From: Epsilonproteobacteria bacterium UBA4036
GTDB taxonomy: Bacteria; Campylobacterota; Campylobacteria; Campylobacterales; Arcobacteraceae
Assembly (NCBI GenBank): GCA_002382325.1
Contig: DGAG01000008.1
Span: 114,461-178,460 of the forward strand
Direction: 5' to 3'
Length of the DNA: 64,000 bases
Positions 19,105-27,379 of this stretch are shown here, one piece after another. The first letter of the stretch is position 1; each line of letters starts with the position of its first letter. The notes under the pieces were generated by a model that was not told the DNA's origin, did not search any database, and was given only the letters and a program-made list of their open reading frames with translations. Position numbers and translations under genes: made by a program.

Positions 19105-20901
19105 TTACTCTTTTTCATTGTATTTTTTATAGAGATTTTGCTTAATGGTAATTCTTTCAACACGAGGACCACTTTTTTGTAACTCTTGACGTAAATTATG
19201 TTTCGCTTTTTTGGCTTCTTCATAAGTGTCAAATATCCCGTACATTACTTTATAAAACTGTTCCTCTTCTCCAAATAAAAAAGCAAAAGAATCTTGAGTG
19301 ATGTTATTCTCATTTATAAACCTTTCACTGCTTTCTTGGGTTAAAAACGTGGCTAAATTGATGGTATATTTCTCTTGTGGCGCTTGTAAAAACTTCTCTT
19401 TAAACGAAAGATTCGTTACATTCTCTTCTTTTTGTGTTACAGAAGCAACATCACTCTTTGCAGGTTCACTGGTTACGGGTTCCTCTAAATACTCCAACAA
19501 AGGTTCCTCTTTTGTCAGTTCTTTATTTTGCAACGTATTATAAGAAAAAACCAATTCATCCGTATTGTTTTTTACAACAGAATCGATATCAATCTTATTT
19601 TTTCCCCAAATCTCTTCTCGCTTATCTTTTAAAATCTCATCTGATAATATACCAATGGCTTCTAAGACTCGAAAATGAGCTAACAATAAATCATACGTGG
19701 TTGAAATCATACTTCTTTTGGTTGAAATATAATCCAAGTGAGCATCAATCACACTGCCTAAATCTTTTGTACCTAAATCAAACTCTTCAAAGGTCGTATC
19801 TAAAACCAAACGTCTGGTTTTGACAAAGGCTTGAAGCCGTTCTAATTTTTCTGCATTAAGTGTATAACTGTTCCACGCCAATGCCAATTTGTTTGAAATC
19901 TCTTGATTACTTTTTTGGATTAAAATCTTTTTTTCTTTAATGGTTTGAAGCGATTTTTTGTTACTGGCATCATCTTTGCCTCCATTATACAAATTATAGG
20001 CTATTTCAATGCCCACTTGGTACTCGTTGGAAACATCAACGCCTTTTTCCTTATGTGCAGCATCATTAAGGGTATACGTACCCACTAAATTGACATCCGG
20101 ATGAAAAGATTTTAAATCACGTTTTTGTTCAGCCATTGCCACTTCAACATTTTTAAGCGATACCAGCATTGAAGGATGATTTGCCAAAGCAAAACTCAAT
20201 GCTTCCTCTTCTGAATGAGGCAGATTATACGTAAATGTAGGTTTAACCAACTCTGTTGAATCAAACTTCTCTTGAACATGATTGTATAAACTTTGAACCG
20301 CATCATGGAAACTCAATCGGTCAACAGCCAAATTTACGCTGCTCTCTTCTAAATTTCCTTTGGCACGTTCAAATTCCAATTTGGTTCCAAAACCACGCTC
20401 CACTTTTCGAACGGTTTTGTTGTAAATATCTTCACTCATTTGATACGATTCACTCGACAAACTCATCATATCTTTAGTTTTTAACACACTAATATAATTT
20501 TGAGTGTACGTTAATGCTAAGGCATTTTGAGCCTCTTTTAAATAGTATTGTGCACTTTCATATCGATTATTTTGTAGCTGTTTTTCATAGGATGCTTCAA
20601 ATCCATCATACAAAGGTTGGTTTAAATTAAGAGAATACTCATCGGTTGAAGTCAAATCACCATTTTTAGGAGTATATGAATTGGTTGAAGTTCTTGAGTT
20701 GTTCACTGAACCTCTTAAATCTAAGGTGGGATACATAAGACCATTGGCAATATCAATGTCATATTTAATCTTTTTTAAGTCATTTTCTTTCACTTGAACT
20801 TCAGGGTCATTATTTAACGTTTTTAAAAAGCCCTCTTTTAGAGTAAAAGCATGCAAAGAGCTTGAGAGAATCACCCAAAAAACAAGTATATTTTTTATCA
20901 T
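19105..20901 (-). CDS. TolC-family outer membrane protein with one C-terminal SPOR-like domain
   Basis: The ATG at 20901 has GAGG 6 bp upstream. A TTG at 20913 is in frame but overlaps that site, so the 598-residue form is preferred. It has a signal peptide (about 1-18), two TolC halves at about 20-425, a linker, and one SPOR-like unit at about 500-595: Y-T-I-N-L-A-T-F, then V-M-Y-G-I-F-D-T-Y-E-E-A-K. That unit is closest to the third unit of the 992-residue TolC at 1162-4140; both share F-K-E-K-F-L near the start and a K-Q-x-L-Y-x-K-Y-N ending. It is the first gene of the adhesin export operon. Confidence 0.88.
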   Translation of the reverse strand: MIKNILVFWVILSSSLHAFTLKEGFLKTLNNDPEVQVKENDLKKIKYDIDIANGLMYPTLDLRGSVNNSRTSTNSYTPKNGDLTSTDEYSLNLNQPLYDGFEASYEKQLQNNRYESAQYYLKEAQNALALTYTQNYISVLKTKDMMSLSSESYQMSEDIYNKTVRKVERGFGTKLEFERAKGNLEESSVNLAVDRLSFHDAVQSLYNHVQEKFDSTELVKPTFTYNLPHSEEEALSFALANHPSMLVSLKNVEVAMAEQKRDLKSFHPDVNLVGTYTLNDAAHKEKGVDVSNEYQVGIEIAYNLYNGGKDDASNKKSLQTIKEKKILIQKSNQEISNKLALAWNSYTLNAEKLERLQAFVKTRRLVLDTTFEEFDLGTKDLGSVIDAHLDYISTKRSMISTTYDLLLAHFRVLEAIGILSDEILKDKREEIWGKNKIDIDSVVKNNTDELVFSYNTLQNKELTKEEPLLEYLEEPVTSEPAKSDVASVTQKEENVTNLSFKEKFLQAPQEKYTINLATFLTQESSERFINENNITQDSFAFLFGEEEQFYKVMYGIFDTYEEAKKAKHNLRQELQKSGPRVERITIKQNLYKKYNEKE

Positions 20902-21164
20902 ATATAGCCTCAATTAATAATATTTTAATAAATTTTTCAAAATATTAACATAATCCTATATATAATTAGCTTTTATACAAAAACAATTGTCAAAAAAAAT
21001 GTCACGAATAATTTTTATTATTATAACGAATAAAGTGTGACAAAACAAACAACAACTCCGTACACAATTAAGTTCATGTTGTAATTTTTTATGTTATATT
21101 ATTATTTTTTAAATTTCAACCTTCATGAGTATCAAGATACTATTTTTATATCAGAGGAAAAACA
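20902..21164. promoter_or_regulatory. Divergent control region of the adhesin export genes
   Basis: This very AT-rich gap lies between tolC (leftwards) and the PAS-fusion gene (rightwards). It holds TGTCAC (21000-21005) and GTGACA (21037-21042) as inverted arms, the direct repeat ACGAATAA at 21004-21011 and 21026-21033, and the palindrome AGTATC-AA-GATACT at 21128-21141 just before the ribosome binding site of the PAS gene. These are good operator candidates, but the protein that binds them is unknown. No gene is seen here. Confidence 0.45.
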
Positions 21165-22913
21165 TTGAGTCAAATACAAAATAATATCAGTGAAATGGAT
21201 AAACTCACCAAAAGTTTTCGCTTCCAAAACAGAGAATTATTGGATAATTATGTTATTTTAGCTATAACTGACAAAAATGGTATTATCAAACATGTCAGTA
21301 CCAATTTATGCAAAGTTTTCACCTATAAAAATTCAGAACTCTTAGAAAAACCATACTCTTTTTTGATTTCAAAAGATTCCATTAAAACATTTGAAATTCA
21401 GTTTAATGACGCAAAAGAGAACAAAAGTATTTGGAAAGGAGAAATCAAACACGCTTCAAGTACGGATAATGTTATTTGGACAGACACCATTATTACCCCA
21501 CTGTTTGATGATGACAATGAATTAGTCGGATTTATCTTAGCCAGTAATGATATTACTCAAGAAAAACGCCTGAAAAAAATCAATGAAGAGAATCTGCTCA
21601 AAAAGAAATACGATAAAAGTATTTTAGAGTTTATGCCAAGCCTTAGTGCTGCAGTTTTACTTAAAAATGCCAGCAGTTTACATAAAGTTTTATGGATTAT
21701 CTCCTTTACGGTTATTATCTCCTTAATTTGGGCTTATGTATCAAAAGTGGATGATATCGTAAAAACGGCAGGTAAAATTATTACTACCACCAATATTCAA
21801 ACCATTTCAACCATCTATTCAGGAAGACTCGAAGAGATATATGTCAAAGAGGGAGATTATGTTAAAAAAGGAGATACTCTTTTACGCATGTCAACCGAAG
21901 ATGTTAAATCTGATTATGAGAAAAAACAACTCGAAAAAAGAAGTGCTACGGCTAAAATACTGCGTCTTAACGCCGAAGCAACTATGCAAGATATTGTCAT
22001 TGATGATGCCCTTATGCAAGAAAATCCTTCACTGATGAACAACGAAATTACTCTTTTTAAAAGCAATAAAAACAAGCTCAATACTTCTATTAATATATTA
22101 AAAGAGCAAATCAAACAAAAAGAGAATGAACTCAAAGAAAATGAAGAGAAATTGCTTGTTTTGAAAAACAGCTATTTGCTTTTAGCCAAAGAGATTGATA
22201 TTAAAAAAGTTTTGGTCAAAGATCGAATTATCTCAGAAGTTGATTTTTTACAGCTTAAGCGTCGTTACAACGATACCGATTTGGAGTTAAAGAAAACACA
22301 AGCTATGATTCCTACGATTAAATCATCGATTGCAGAATTAAATGAAAATATTGAAGATGCCAAAGAAAAATATCGCAACGATGCTAAAAATGAGATTGTT
22401 GAAGTCTATTCAAAGCTACAAACCATTGAAGAAGAACTCAATTTATTGCACGATAAAATACAGAACTCTTTAATCAAAGCTCCTAACAATGGTACGGTCA
22501 ATGTCATTACCATTAAAACAAAAGGGGAAGCCATTTCTCCGGGTAAAGTTCTTATGGAAATTATTCCTGAAGCAGAGTTTGTCTTAGCAGAGGCAAAAGT
22601 CTCTCCTGCTGAAATTGGCTTTTTATATGTAGGGATTCCTGTTCGTATTAAACTGCAAGCCTATGATTTTAGTTTATATGGCGGATTAAATGGAGAGATC
22701 AGCTATATTTCTGCCGATACGATTATGGATGAAAACACCAAAGAGGAGCATTATATTATTCATATTAAATCCAATCAAAAATATGTCGGTGATAATAAAA
22801 ATCTTATGATTCGCCCAGGTATGACCGTAGATGCGGATATTATTACGGGTAAAAAAACCATTTTAGATTATATTTTACGACCGGTTTTAAAAACACTTCA
22901 AATAGAGGGCTAA
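21165..22913 (+). CDS. PAS domain fused to HlyD/LapC-type membrane fusion protein (set 2)
   Basis: The protein has 582 residues and starts at a TTG with GAGGA 6 bp upstream. The next in-frame ATG, at codon 11, has no such site. Residues 22-132 form a PAS domain (I-L-A-I-T-D-K-N-G-I-I early, D-N-E-L-V-G-F-I-L-A-S-N-D-I-T late). A linker, a membrane segment (about 175-192) and a full membrane fusion protein follow: a lipoyl-like half at about 208-245, coiled coils, and a second half ending M-I-R-P-G-M-T-V-D-A. Fusion proteins of this type have a cytoplasmic N-terminus, so the PAS domain would sit beside the ABC exporter. The frame is continuous with no sign of frameshift. It is likely the bridge of the adhesin export system. 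Confidence 0.9.
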   Translation: MSQIQNNISEMDKLTKSFRFQNRELLDNYVILAITDKNGIIKHVSTNLCKVFTYKNSELLEKPYSFLISKDSIKTFEIQFNDAKENKSIWKGEIKHASSTDNVIWTDTIITPLFDDDNELVGFILASNDITQEKRLKKINEENLLKKKYDKSILEFMPSLSAAVLLKNASSLHKVLWIISFTVIISLIWAYVSKVDDIVKTAGKIITTTNIQTISTIYSGRLEEIYVKEGDYVKKGDTLLRMSTEDVKSDYEKKQLEKRSATAKILRLNAEATMQDIVIDDALMQENPSLMNNEITLFKSNKNKLNTSINILKEQIKQKENELKENEEKLLVLKNSYLLLAKEIDIKKVLVKDRIISEVDFLQLKRRYNDTDLELKKTQAMIPTIKSSIAELNENIEDAKEKYRNDAKNEIVEVYSKLQTIEEELNLLHDKIQNSLIKAPNNGTVNVITIKTKGEAISPGKVLMEIIPEAEFVLAEAKVSPAEIGFLYVGIPVRIKLQAYDFSLYGGLNGEISYISADTIMDENTKEEHYIIHIKSNQKYVGDNKNLMIRPGMTVDADIITGKKTILDYILRPVLKTLQIEG

Positions 22914-22915
22914 TA

Positions 22916-23518
22916 ATGAAAATTGTCTTGTATTCAAAATCAAATTTTATTGCCGATGAGTTAAAAAAAGAGTCTATTTTATTCAAAGAACTTCTTATTT
23001 TAACAGAATTTGAAAAACTAAAAGAAGTCTGTGCTTCCGATGCACATACTATCGTACTTCATCATTTAGATGATTTTCCATTAGAGAATGAATCTCTTAC
23101 AGATTTACTCAAAAGAAATAAACATCTGCACTTAATTGCATTGGCCAATACACCCAATAACTTACAAGGGTGCCGTTTATTGCAAATGGGGTATAAAAGT
23201 TATCTGCATGCTGTTTCAAACAGTGGCATACTAAAAAGTGCCATTGAATCTGTTGCTAAAAATAACATCTATGTCTATCCTCAACTCATGCAATTTCTTG
23301 TAACTCAAATCCCAACATCTCTGCAAAAGAATAAAAATTTAGATACCTTAACACCTAAAGAGTTAGATGTTCTGCAACTGGTTTCCAAAGGGTATTCCAA
23401 TGCAAAAATTGCCAAAGAACTTGATATTGCTGAAGTTACGGTAAAAAAACATATTGGGTCAATGTTTGAGAAATTAGAGGTCAAAGACAGACTCTCACTG
23501 GCATTGATTTTAAAATAA
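22916..23518 (+). CDS. LuxR/NarL-type regulator with degenerate receiver domain
   Basis: The protein has 200 residues. Residues 1-120 look like a response-regulator receiver that has lost its key residues: the phospho-acceptor position reads I-V-L-H-H-L-D-D instead of a Val/Leu-rich strand ending in Asp, and the conserved Lys is absent. Residues 137-200 form a LuxR helix-turn-helix (L-T-P-K-E-L-D-V-L-Q-L, V-T-V-K-K-H-I-G-S-M-F). It follows the PAS-fusion gene by 2 bp. Biofilm regulators such as CsgD and VpsT share this plan. It probably controls this adhesin cluster without phosphorylation, an inference from context. Confidence 0.8.
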   Translation: MKIVLYSKSNFIADELKKESILFKELLILTEFEKLKEVCASDAHTIVLHHLDDFPLENESLTDLLKRNKHLHLIALANTPNNLQGCRLLQMGYKSYLHAVSNSGILKSAIESVAKNNIYVYPQLMQFLVTQIPTSLQKNKNLDTLTPKELDVLQLVSKGYSNAKIAKELDIAEVTVKKHIGSMFEKLEVKDRLSLALILK

Positions 23519-23541
23519 TTTTTCTAAATGTATTGGCATAA

Positions 23542-23576
23542 AAAAAGGGGAAGATGAAATTCATCTTCCCCTTTTT
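23542..23576. terminator. Bidirectional intrinsic terminator
   Basis: A perfect inverted repeat: AAAAA plus GGGGAAGATGAA, one base, TTCATCTTCCCC, then TTTTT. It works on both strands between the LuxR-type gene and the convergent fusA operon. Confidence 0.9.
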
Positions 23577-23602
23577 AATTTCAAAAGAAAGGGTGATCAA
23601 GT

Positions 23603-23842
23603 CGGACATTTATCGTTTAATTACGAAATCAAAGATTTCTATTAAACAAGATAAATCTCGTTCTTATGCTATGCTCTCTCTTTGAGAAAACCTAAAATCG
23701 TGAAGCAGTTCACTCTTAAATGCAAAAAGCTCTAGCAGGGCTAGAGCTTTTCGAAAGAACGGACATTCTTGGTTCCTTACAGAACATCAAGAATCTCGTT
23801 AATCACTATAAGAGTGAAGCAGTTCACTCTTACTTAACGTGA
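23603..23842. repeat. Duplicated repeat block with hairpins downstream of fusA
   Basis: Three motifs occur twice in the same order: CGGACATT (23603-23610, 23760-23767), AATCTCGTT (23654-23662, 23792-23800) and GTGAAGCAGTTCACTCTTA (23700-23718, 23814-23832). The spacing differs between copies. The last motif is itself a hairpin. No coding frame is seen. It could be a decayed duplication or a structured 3' region of the rpsL-rpsG-fusA transcript. Confidence 0.6.
23725..23751 (-). terminator. Likely terminator of the rpsL-rpsG-fusA operon
   Basis: AAAAGCTCTAG and CTAGAGCTTTT form a perfect 11-bp stem around a 5-base loop. Read on the minus strand it ends in a run of T, about 90 bp after the fusA stop. 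Confidence 0.75.
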
Positions 23843-23847
23843 TTAAC
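23798..23847 (-). repeat. Nested hairpin overlapping the fusA stop codon
   Basis: Outer arms GTTAATCAC (23798-23806) and GTGATTAAC (23839-23847) enclose inner arms AAGAGTGAA (23810-23818) and TTCACTCTT (23823-23831) with loop GCAG. The outer arm includes the fusA stop codon. There is no T tract, so it is more likely a stability or processing element than a terminator. Confidence 0.6.
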
Positions 23848-25948
23848 CATTTCTCTTTTTAATAATTTCTTCAGAAACGTTTTTAGGAACTTCTGAGTAG
23901 TTATCAAAAATCATTGAGTATGTAGCTCTTCCTTGAGACATCGATCTTAAGTCAGTAGAGTAACCAAACATTTCTGATAATGGAATCATTGCAGTAACTA
24001 ATTTAATCCCTGCTCTGTCGTCCATAGAAACAACTTGTCCTCTTCTTTTATTACAATCCCCAATAACATCTCCCATATAATCTTCAGGAGTTTCAATTTC
24101 AACTTTCATAATTGGCTCTAGAATAACTGCACCAGCAGCCGCACTTCGACACGCTTGTTTGAATCCCATAGAAGCAGCTAATTTAAACGCCATTTCAGAT
24201 GAGTCAACGTCGTGGTAAGAACCATCATAAAGTGTTACTTCGATGTTTACCATAGGGTAACCAGCTAAAATACCACCTTGCATTGCTTCAGAACACCCTT
24301 TATCAACTGCAGGAATATACTCTTTTGGTACAACCCCACCTTTAATTTCGTTGTTGAATTTATAGTTTTCATCAGAACCAACTAATGGATTGATTTTTAA
24401 GAATACGTGACCGTATTGACCTTTACCACCCGATTGTTTTGCATATTTGTACTCTTGGTTTACCGCGTTTCTAATTGTTTCTCGGTAAGCAACTTGAGGA
24501 GCACCCACTTCTGCTTCAACTTTAAATTCTCTTTTCATTCTATCTACAAGAATTTCTAAGTGTAACTCACCCATTCCTGAAATAATAGTTTGACCCGATT
24601 CTTCATCTGTATTTACTCTAAATGATGGATCTTCTTCAGCAAGTTTTCCTAAAGCAATACCCATTTTTTCTTGGTCAGCTTTTGTTTTTGGTTCAACCGC
24701 AACAGAGATAACTGGCTCTGGGAATTCCATTCTTTCTAAAATTACAGGATCTTTTTCAGAAGCTAAAGTATCTCCTGTAATGGTATATTTTAAACCAACA
24801 ACTGCACCAATTTCACCCGCATAAAGCTCTTTAATCTCTTCTCGGTTGTTTGCGTGCATTTTAAGTAATCTTCCGATTCTCTCTTTTTTCATTTTTGTTG
24901 AGTTTAATACATATGTTCCTGATTCTAAAACACCTCGATAAACTCTTGCAAATGTTAATTGCCCTACAAATGGGTCAGTCATAATTTTAAATGCCAATGC
25001 TGCAACTTCACCGTTATCACTTGAAGGAACAATAACCGCATCACCGTCTTGAGTTTCTCCTCGGATATCAGCCACTTCTGTTGGAGCAGGTAAATACATT
25101 GCAACCGCATCAAGTAAAGTTTGAATACCTTTATTTTTAAATGCTGTTCCACACGTCATTGGAGTAATAGCCATTGCTAAACAACCTGCTTTTAAACCTG
25201 CAGTGATTTCATCTTCTGTTAACTCTTCACCTTCAAGGTATTTTTCCATTAACTCTTCAATTGCTTCAGCCGCTGCTTCAACCATTTTTTCTCTGTATTC
25301 AGTTGCTTTATCCATTAAATCAGCTGGAATTTCTTCTACATGATAGTTAGAACCCATTGCTGCATCTTCGTCCCAAACGATAGCTTTCATTTGAACTAAA
25401 TCGATAACACCTTTAAAGTTCTCTTCTGCACCAATTGGAATTTGAATAGGAACAGGATTGGCTTTTAATCTTTCAGCAACTTGTTTTTCAACATTATAAA
25501 AATCAGCACCTGTTCTGTCCATTTTGTTAACGAAAATCATTCTTGGAACACGATATTTGTTTGCTTGTCTCCAAACTGTTTCTGATTGTGGTTGAACTCC
25601 ACCAACTGAACAAAAAACCGCAACAGCACCATCTAAAACCCTCATAGAACGCTCAACTTCAATTGTAAAGTCAACGTGTCCTGGAGTGTCAATGATATTT
25701 ACTTGCAATTGCTCTTTTGTTTTTGGGTGTGTCCAATTACACGTTGTAGCAGCAGAAGTAATGGTAATACCTCTTTCTTGCTCTTGCTCCATCCAGTCCA
25801 TAGTTGCAGCACCATCATGTACCTCACCAATTTTGTGAGAAACACCTGTATAGAATAAAATTCTTTCAGTTGTTGTTGTTTTTCCTGCATCAATGTGCGC
25901 TGCAATCCCGATATTTCTAACTCTGTTAAGAGGTATTTTTCTAGCCAT
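23843..25948 (-). CDS. fusA: Elongation factor G
   Basis: The protein has 701 residues, the usual length for EF-G. GTPase motifs are clear: A-H-I-D-A-G-K-T-T (about 17-25), D-T-P-G-H (about 88-92) and N-K-M-D. It drives ribosome translocation after peptide bond formation. It lies 9 bp after rpsG, as in the classic str operon, but tuf is not attached and lies 20 kb away, as usual in Campylobacterota. Two hairpins and a terminator follow its stop. Confidence 0.98.
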   Translation of the reverse strand: MARKIPLNRVRNIGIAAHIDAGKTTTTERILFYTGVSHKIGEVHDGAATMDWMEQEQERGITITSAATTCNWTHPKTKEQLQVNIIDTPGHVDFTIEVERSMRVLDGAVAVFCSVGGVQPQSETVWRQANKYRVPRMIFVNKMDRTGADFYNVEKQVAERLKANPVPIQIPIGAEENFKGVIDLVQMKAIVWDEDAAMGSNYHVEEIPADLMDKATEYREKMVEAAAEAIEELMEKYLEGEELTEDEITAGLKAGCLAMAITPMTCGTAFKNKGIQTLLDAVAMYLPAPTEVADIRGETQDGDAVIVPSSDNGEVAALAFKIMTDPFVGQLTFARVYRGVLESGTYVLNSTKMKKERIGRLLKMHANNREEIKELYAGEIGAVVGLKYTITGDTLASEKDPVILERMEFPEPVISVAVEPKTKADQEKMGIALGKLAEEDPSFRVNTDEESGQTIISGMGELHLEILVDRMKREFKVEAEVGAPQVAYRETIRNAVNQEYKYAKQSGGKGQYGHVFLKINPLVGSDENYKFNNEIKGGVVPKEYIPAVDKGCSEAMQGGILAGYPMVNIEVTLYDGSYHDVDSSEMAFKLAASMGFKQACRSAAAGAVILEPIMKVEIETPEDYMGDVIGDCNKRRGQVVSMDDRAGIKLVTAMIPLSEMFGYSTDLRSMSQGRATYSMIFDNYSEVPKNVSEEIIKKRNG

Positions 25949-25957
25949 TGTAAGTTC

Positions 25958-26425
25958 CTACCATCTATAGTGAGCAAATGCTTTATTTGCTTCAGCCATT
26001 CTATGCATGTCTTCTTTTTTCTTGAAAGATGACCCTCTTTCGTTTGCTGCTTCAAACAACTCGTTTGCAAGTCTTTCAACCATTGTTCGCTCGTTTCTTT
26101 TTCGTGCAGCATCGATTAACCATCTGAGTGCTAAAGTTTGTCTTCTTACAGCTCTAACTTCAACAGGAACTTGATATGTAGCTCCCCCAACTCTTCTTGA
26201 ACGTACTTCTAAAAGTGGTTTAACATTTTCAATTGCTTTTTCAAATAAGTCAATCCCTTTGTCTTCACCTCTTGCGTCTAAGTTAGCAATTGCACCGTAC
26301 ATGATTTTTTCAGCAGTTGATTTTTTACCGTCTAACATAATTGCATTTACAAATTTTGTGATCACTTTACTGTTGTAGATAGGATCAGCCATTATTTCTC
26401 TAACTGGAGCTTTTCTTCTTCTCAT
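25958..26425 (-). CDS. rpsG: 30S ribosomal protein S7
   Basis: The protein has 155 residues, beginning M-R-R-R-K-A-P-V-R and ending H-Y-R-W, typical of bacterial S7. It nucleates assembly of the 30S head and in E. coli represses its own operon. It sits 16 bp after rpsL and 9 bp before fusA. Confidence 0.98.
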   Translation of the reverse strand: MRRRKAPVREIMADPIYNSKVITKFVNAIMLDGKKSTAEKIMYGAIANLDARGEDKGIDLFEKAIENVKPLLEVRSRRVGGATYQVPVEVRAVRRQTLALRWLIDAARKRNERTMVERLANELFEAANERGSSFKKKEDMHRMAEANKAFAHYRW

Positions 26426-26441
26426 TGTATTATCCTTCTAC

Positions 26442-26825
26442 TTATTTTTTTGCGGCTTTTGGTCGTTTAGTACCATATTTAGATCTTGCAACCGTTCTGT
26501 TTGCAACACCAGCAGTATCTAATGCACCTCTTACGATGTGGTATTTAACCCCAGGTAAATCCTTAACTCTTCCACCTCTTACAAGTACAATTGAGTGCTC
26601 TTGTAAATTGTGACCCTCTCCACCGATGTATGAAATAACTTCAAAACCAGTTGTTAATCTAACTTTTGCAACTTTTCTTAAAGCCGAGTTAGGTTTTTTA
26701 GGAGTTGTTGTATATACTCTTGTACATACACCTCTTCTTTGTGGACACTCTTTAAGTGCGGGTGATTTAGATTTTTTAATCACCTTTTTTCTTTCTTTTC
26801 TAATCAATTGATTAATAGTAGGCAT
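26442..26825 (-). CDS. rpsL: 30S ribosomal protein S12
   Basis: The protein has 127 residues. It holds the S12 decoding-site segment T-P-K-K-P-N-S-A-L-R-K and the loop G-G-R-V-K-D-L-P-G-V-K-Y. The lysines at the classical streptomycin-resistance sites (K-P-N and G-R-V-K-D-L) are wild type. It is the first gene of the rpsL-rpsG-fusA operon. Confidence 0.98.
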   Translation of the reverse strand: MPTINQLIRKERKKVIKKSKSPALKECPQRRGVCTRVYTTTPKKPNSALRKVAKVRLTTGFEVISYIGGEGHNLQEHSIVLVRGGRVKDLPGVKYHIVRGALDTAGVANRTVARSKYGTKRPKAAKK

Positions 26826-27021
26826 TTTTTCCCTTTTGTGAAAATTAAAGAGAGATATAAATACGATTGTTATGTGTTAGTATTTAGATTCTCTATAGTC
26901 ATTTGGTTTGAGCAATTCAAGCAATGCTCATGCTTCTCGCAAACTTTGACATATGTAAAAACATAATCAAAACGATACTACCATTCTAGAGAAACGTGGA
27001 AGTTTTCTAAAAAAGTTTAGG
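26826..27021 (-). promoter_or_regulatory. Leader region of the rpsL operon
   Basis: About 190 bases lie between the -10 box at 27022-27027 and the rpsL ATG. A short inverted pair, GAGCA and TGCTC, lies inside. No leader peptide with a good ribosome binding site was found. The length suggests post-transcriptional control, but no known motif is recognised. Confidence 0.35.
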
Positions 27022-27027
27022 ATTATA
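27022..27027 (-). promoter_or_regulatory. Likely -10 box of the rpsL-rpsG-fusA operon
   Basis: A perfect TATAAT on the minus strand, just downstream of the toxin stop. No clear -35 is visible at the usual distance. Confidence 0.5.
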
Positions 27028-27097
27028 CTGAAGAGGAGCTTAATTAAGCCTTATATAACAAATTAGCAATAAGCTTCTTAGAAGTTAATATTAATTT

Positions 27098-27379
27098 TTA
27101 TACGGGCTTATTTTGATTAAATATATTTAAAATTACAATGCTATTATTGTTTAAATCAACCTCATAAACTAGAGTATACCCTTTAAATACCATGTCTCTA
27201 ATCTTGTCATCATTGAAATAAAATGATTTTCTAAATTTATATGGATTGTTAGGTAAATTTATAATAAGTTCAAATAAATCTTTTCTAAACTTTTTTGAAG
27301 CAGACAGTTTATCTTTTGCTATGTATTCAAGAATTAAATTAAAATTTACTTCAAACTTTTTATCAAGCTTAATGTGCAT
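27098..27379 (-). CDS. RelE/ParE-family toxin
   Basis: The protein has 93 residues. It has the small alpha/beta build of RelE/ParE toxins: an N-terminal helix pair (F-N-L-I-L-E-Y-I, K-F-R-K-D-L-F-E-L), a mid-chain I-R-D-M-V-F-K-G-Y-T-L-V-Y-E-V strand pair and a final strand. These toxins cleave mRNA on the ribosome or poison gyrase. Which of the two applies cannot be told here. It overlaps the antitoxin gene by 11 bp. Confidence 0.8.
   Translation of the reverse strand: MHIKLDKKFEVNFNLILEYIAKDKLSASKKFRKDLFELIINLPNNPYKFRKSFYFNDDKIRDMVFKGYTLVYEVDLNNNSIVILNIFNQNKPV

Noticed and set aside
20902..21164. Possible small gene in the divergent gap
   Set aside because: No frame with a start, ribosome binding site and useful length was found. 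The region reads as regulatory.
25676..26112. Open frames overlapping fusA and rpsG in other frames
   Set aside because: The real genes are unmistakable and these frames have low-complexity, shadow-like composition.
26826..27021. Possible leader peptide before rpsL
   Set aside because: No short frame with a good ribosome binding site was found.
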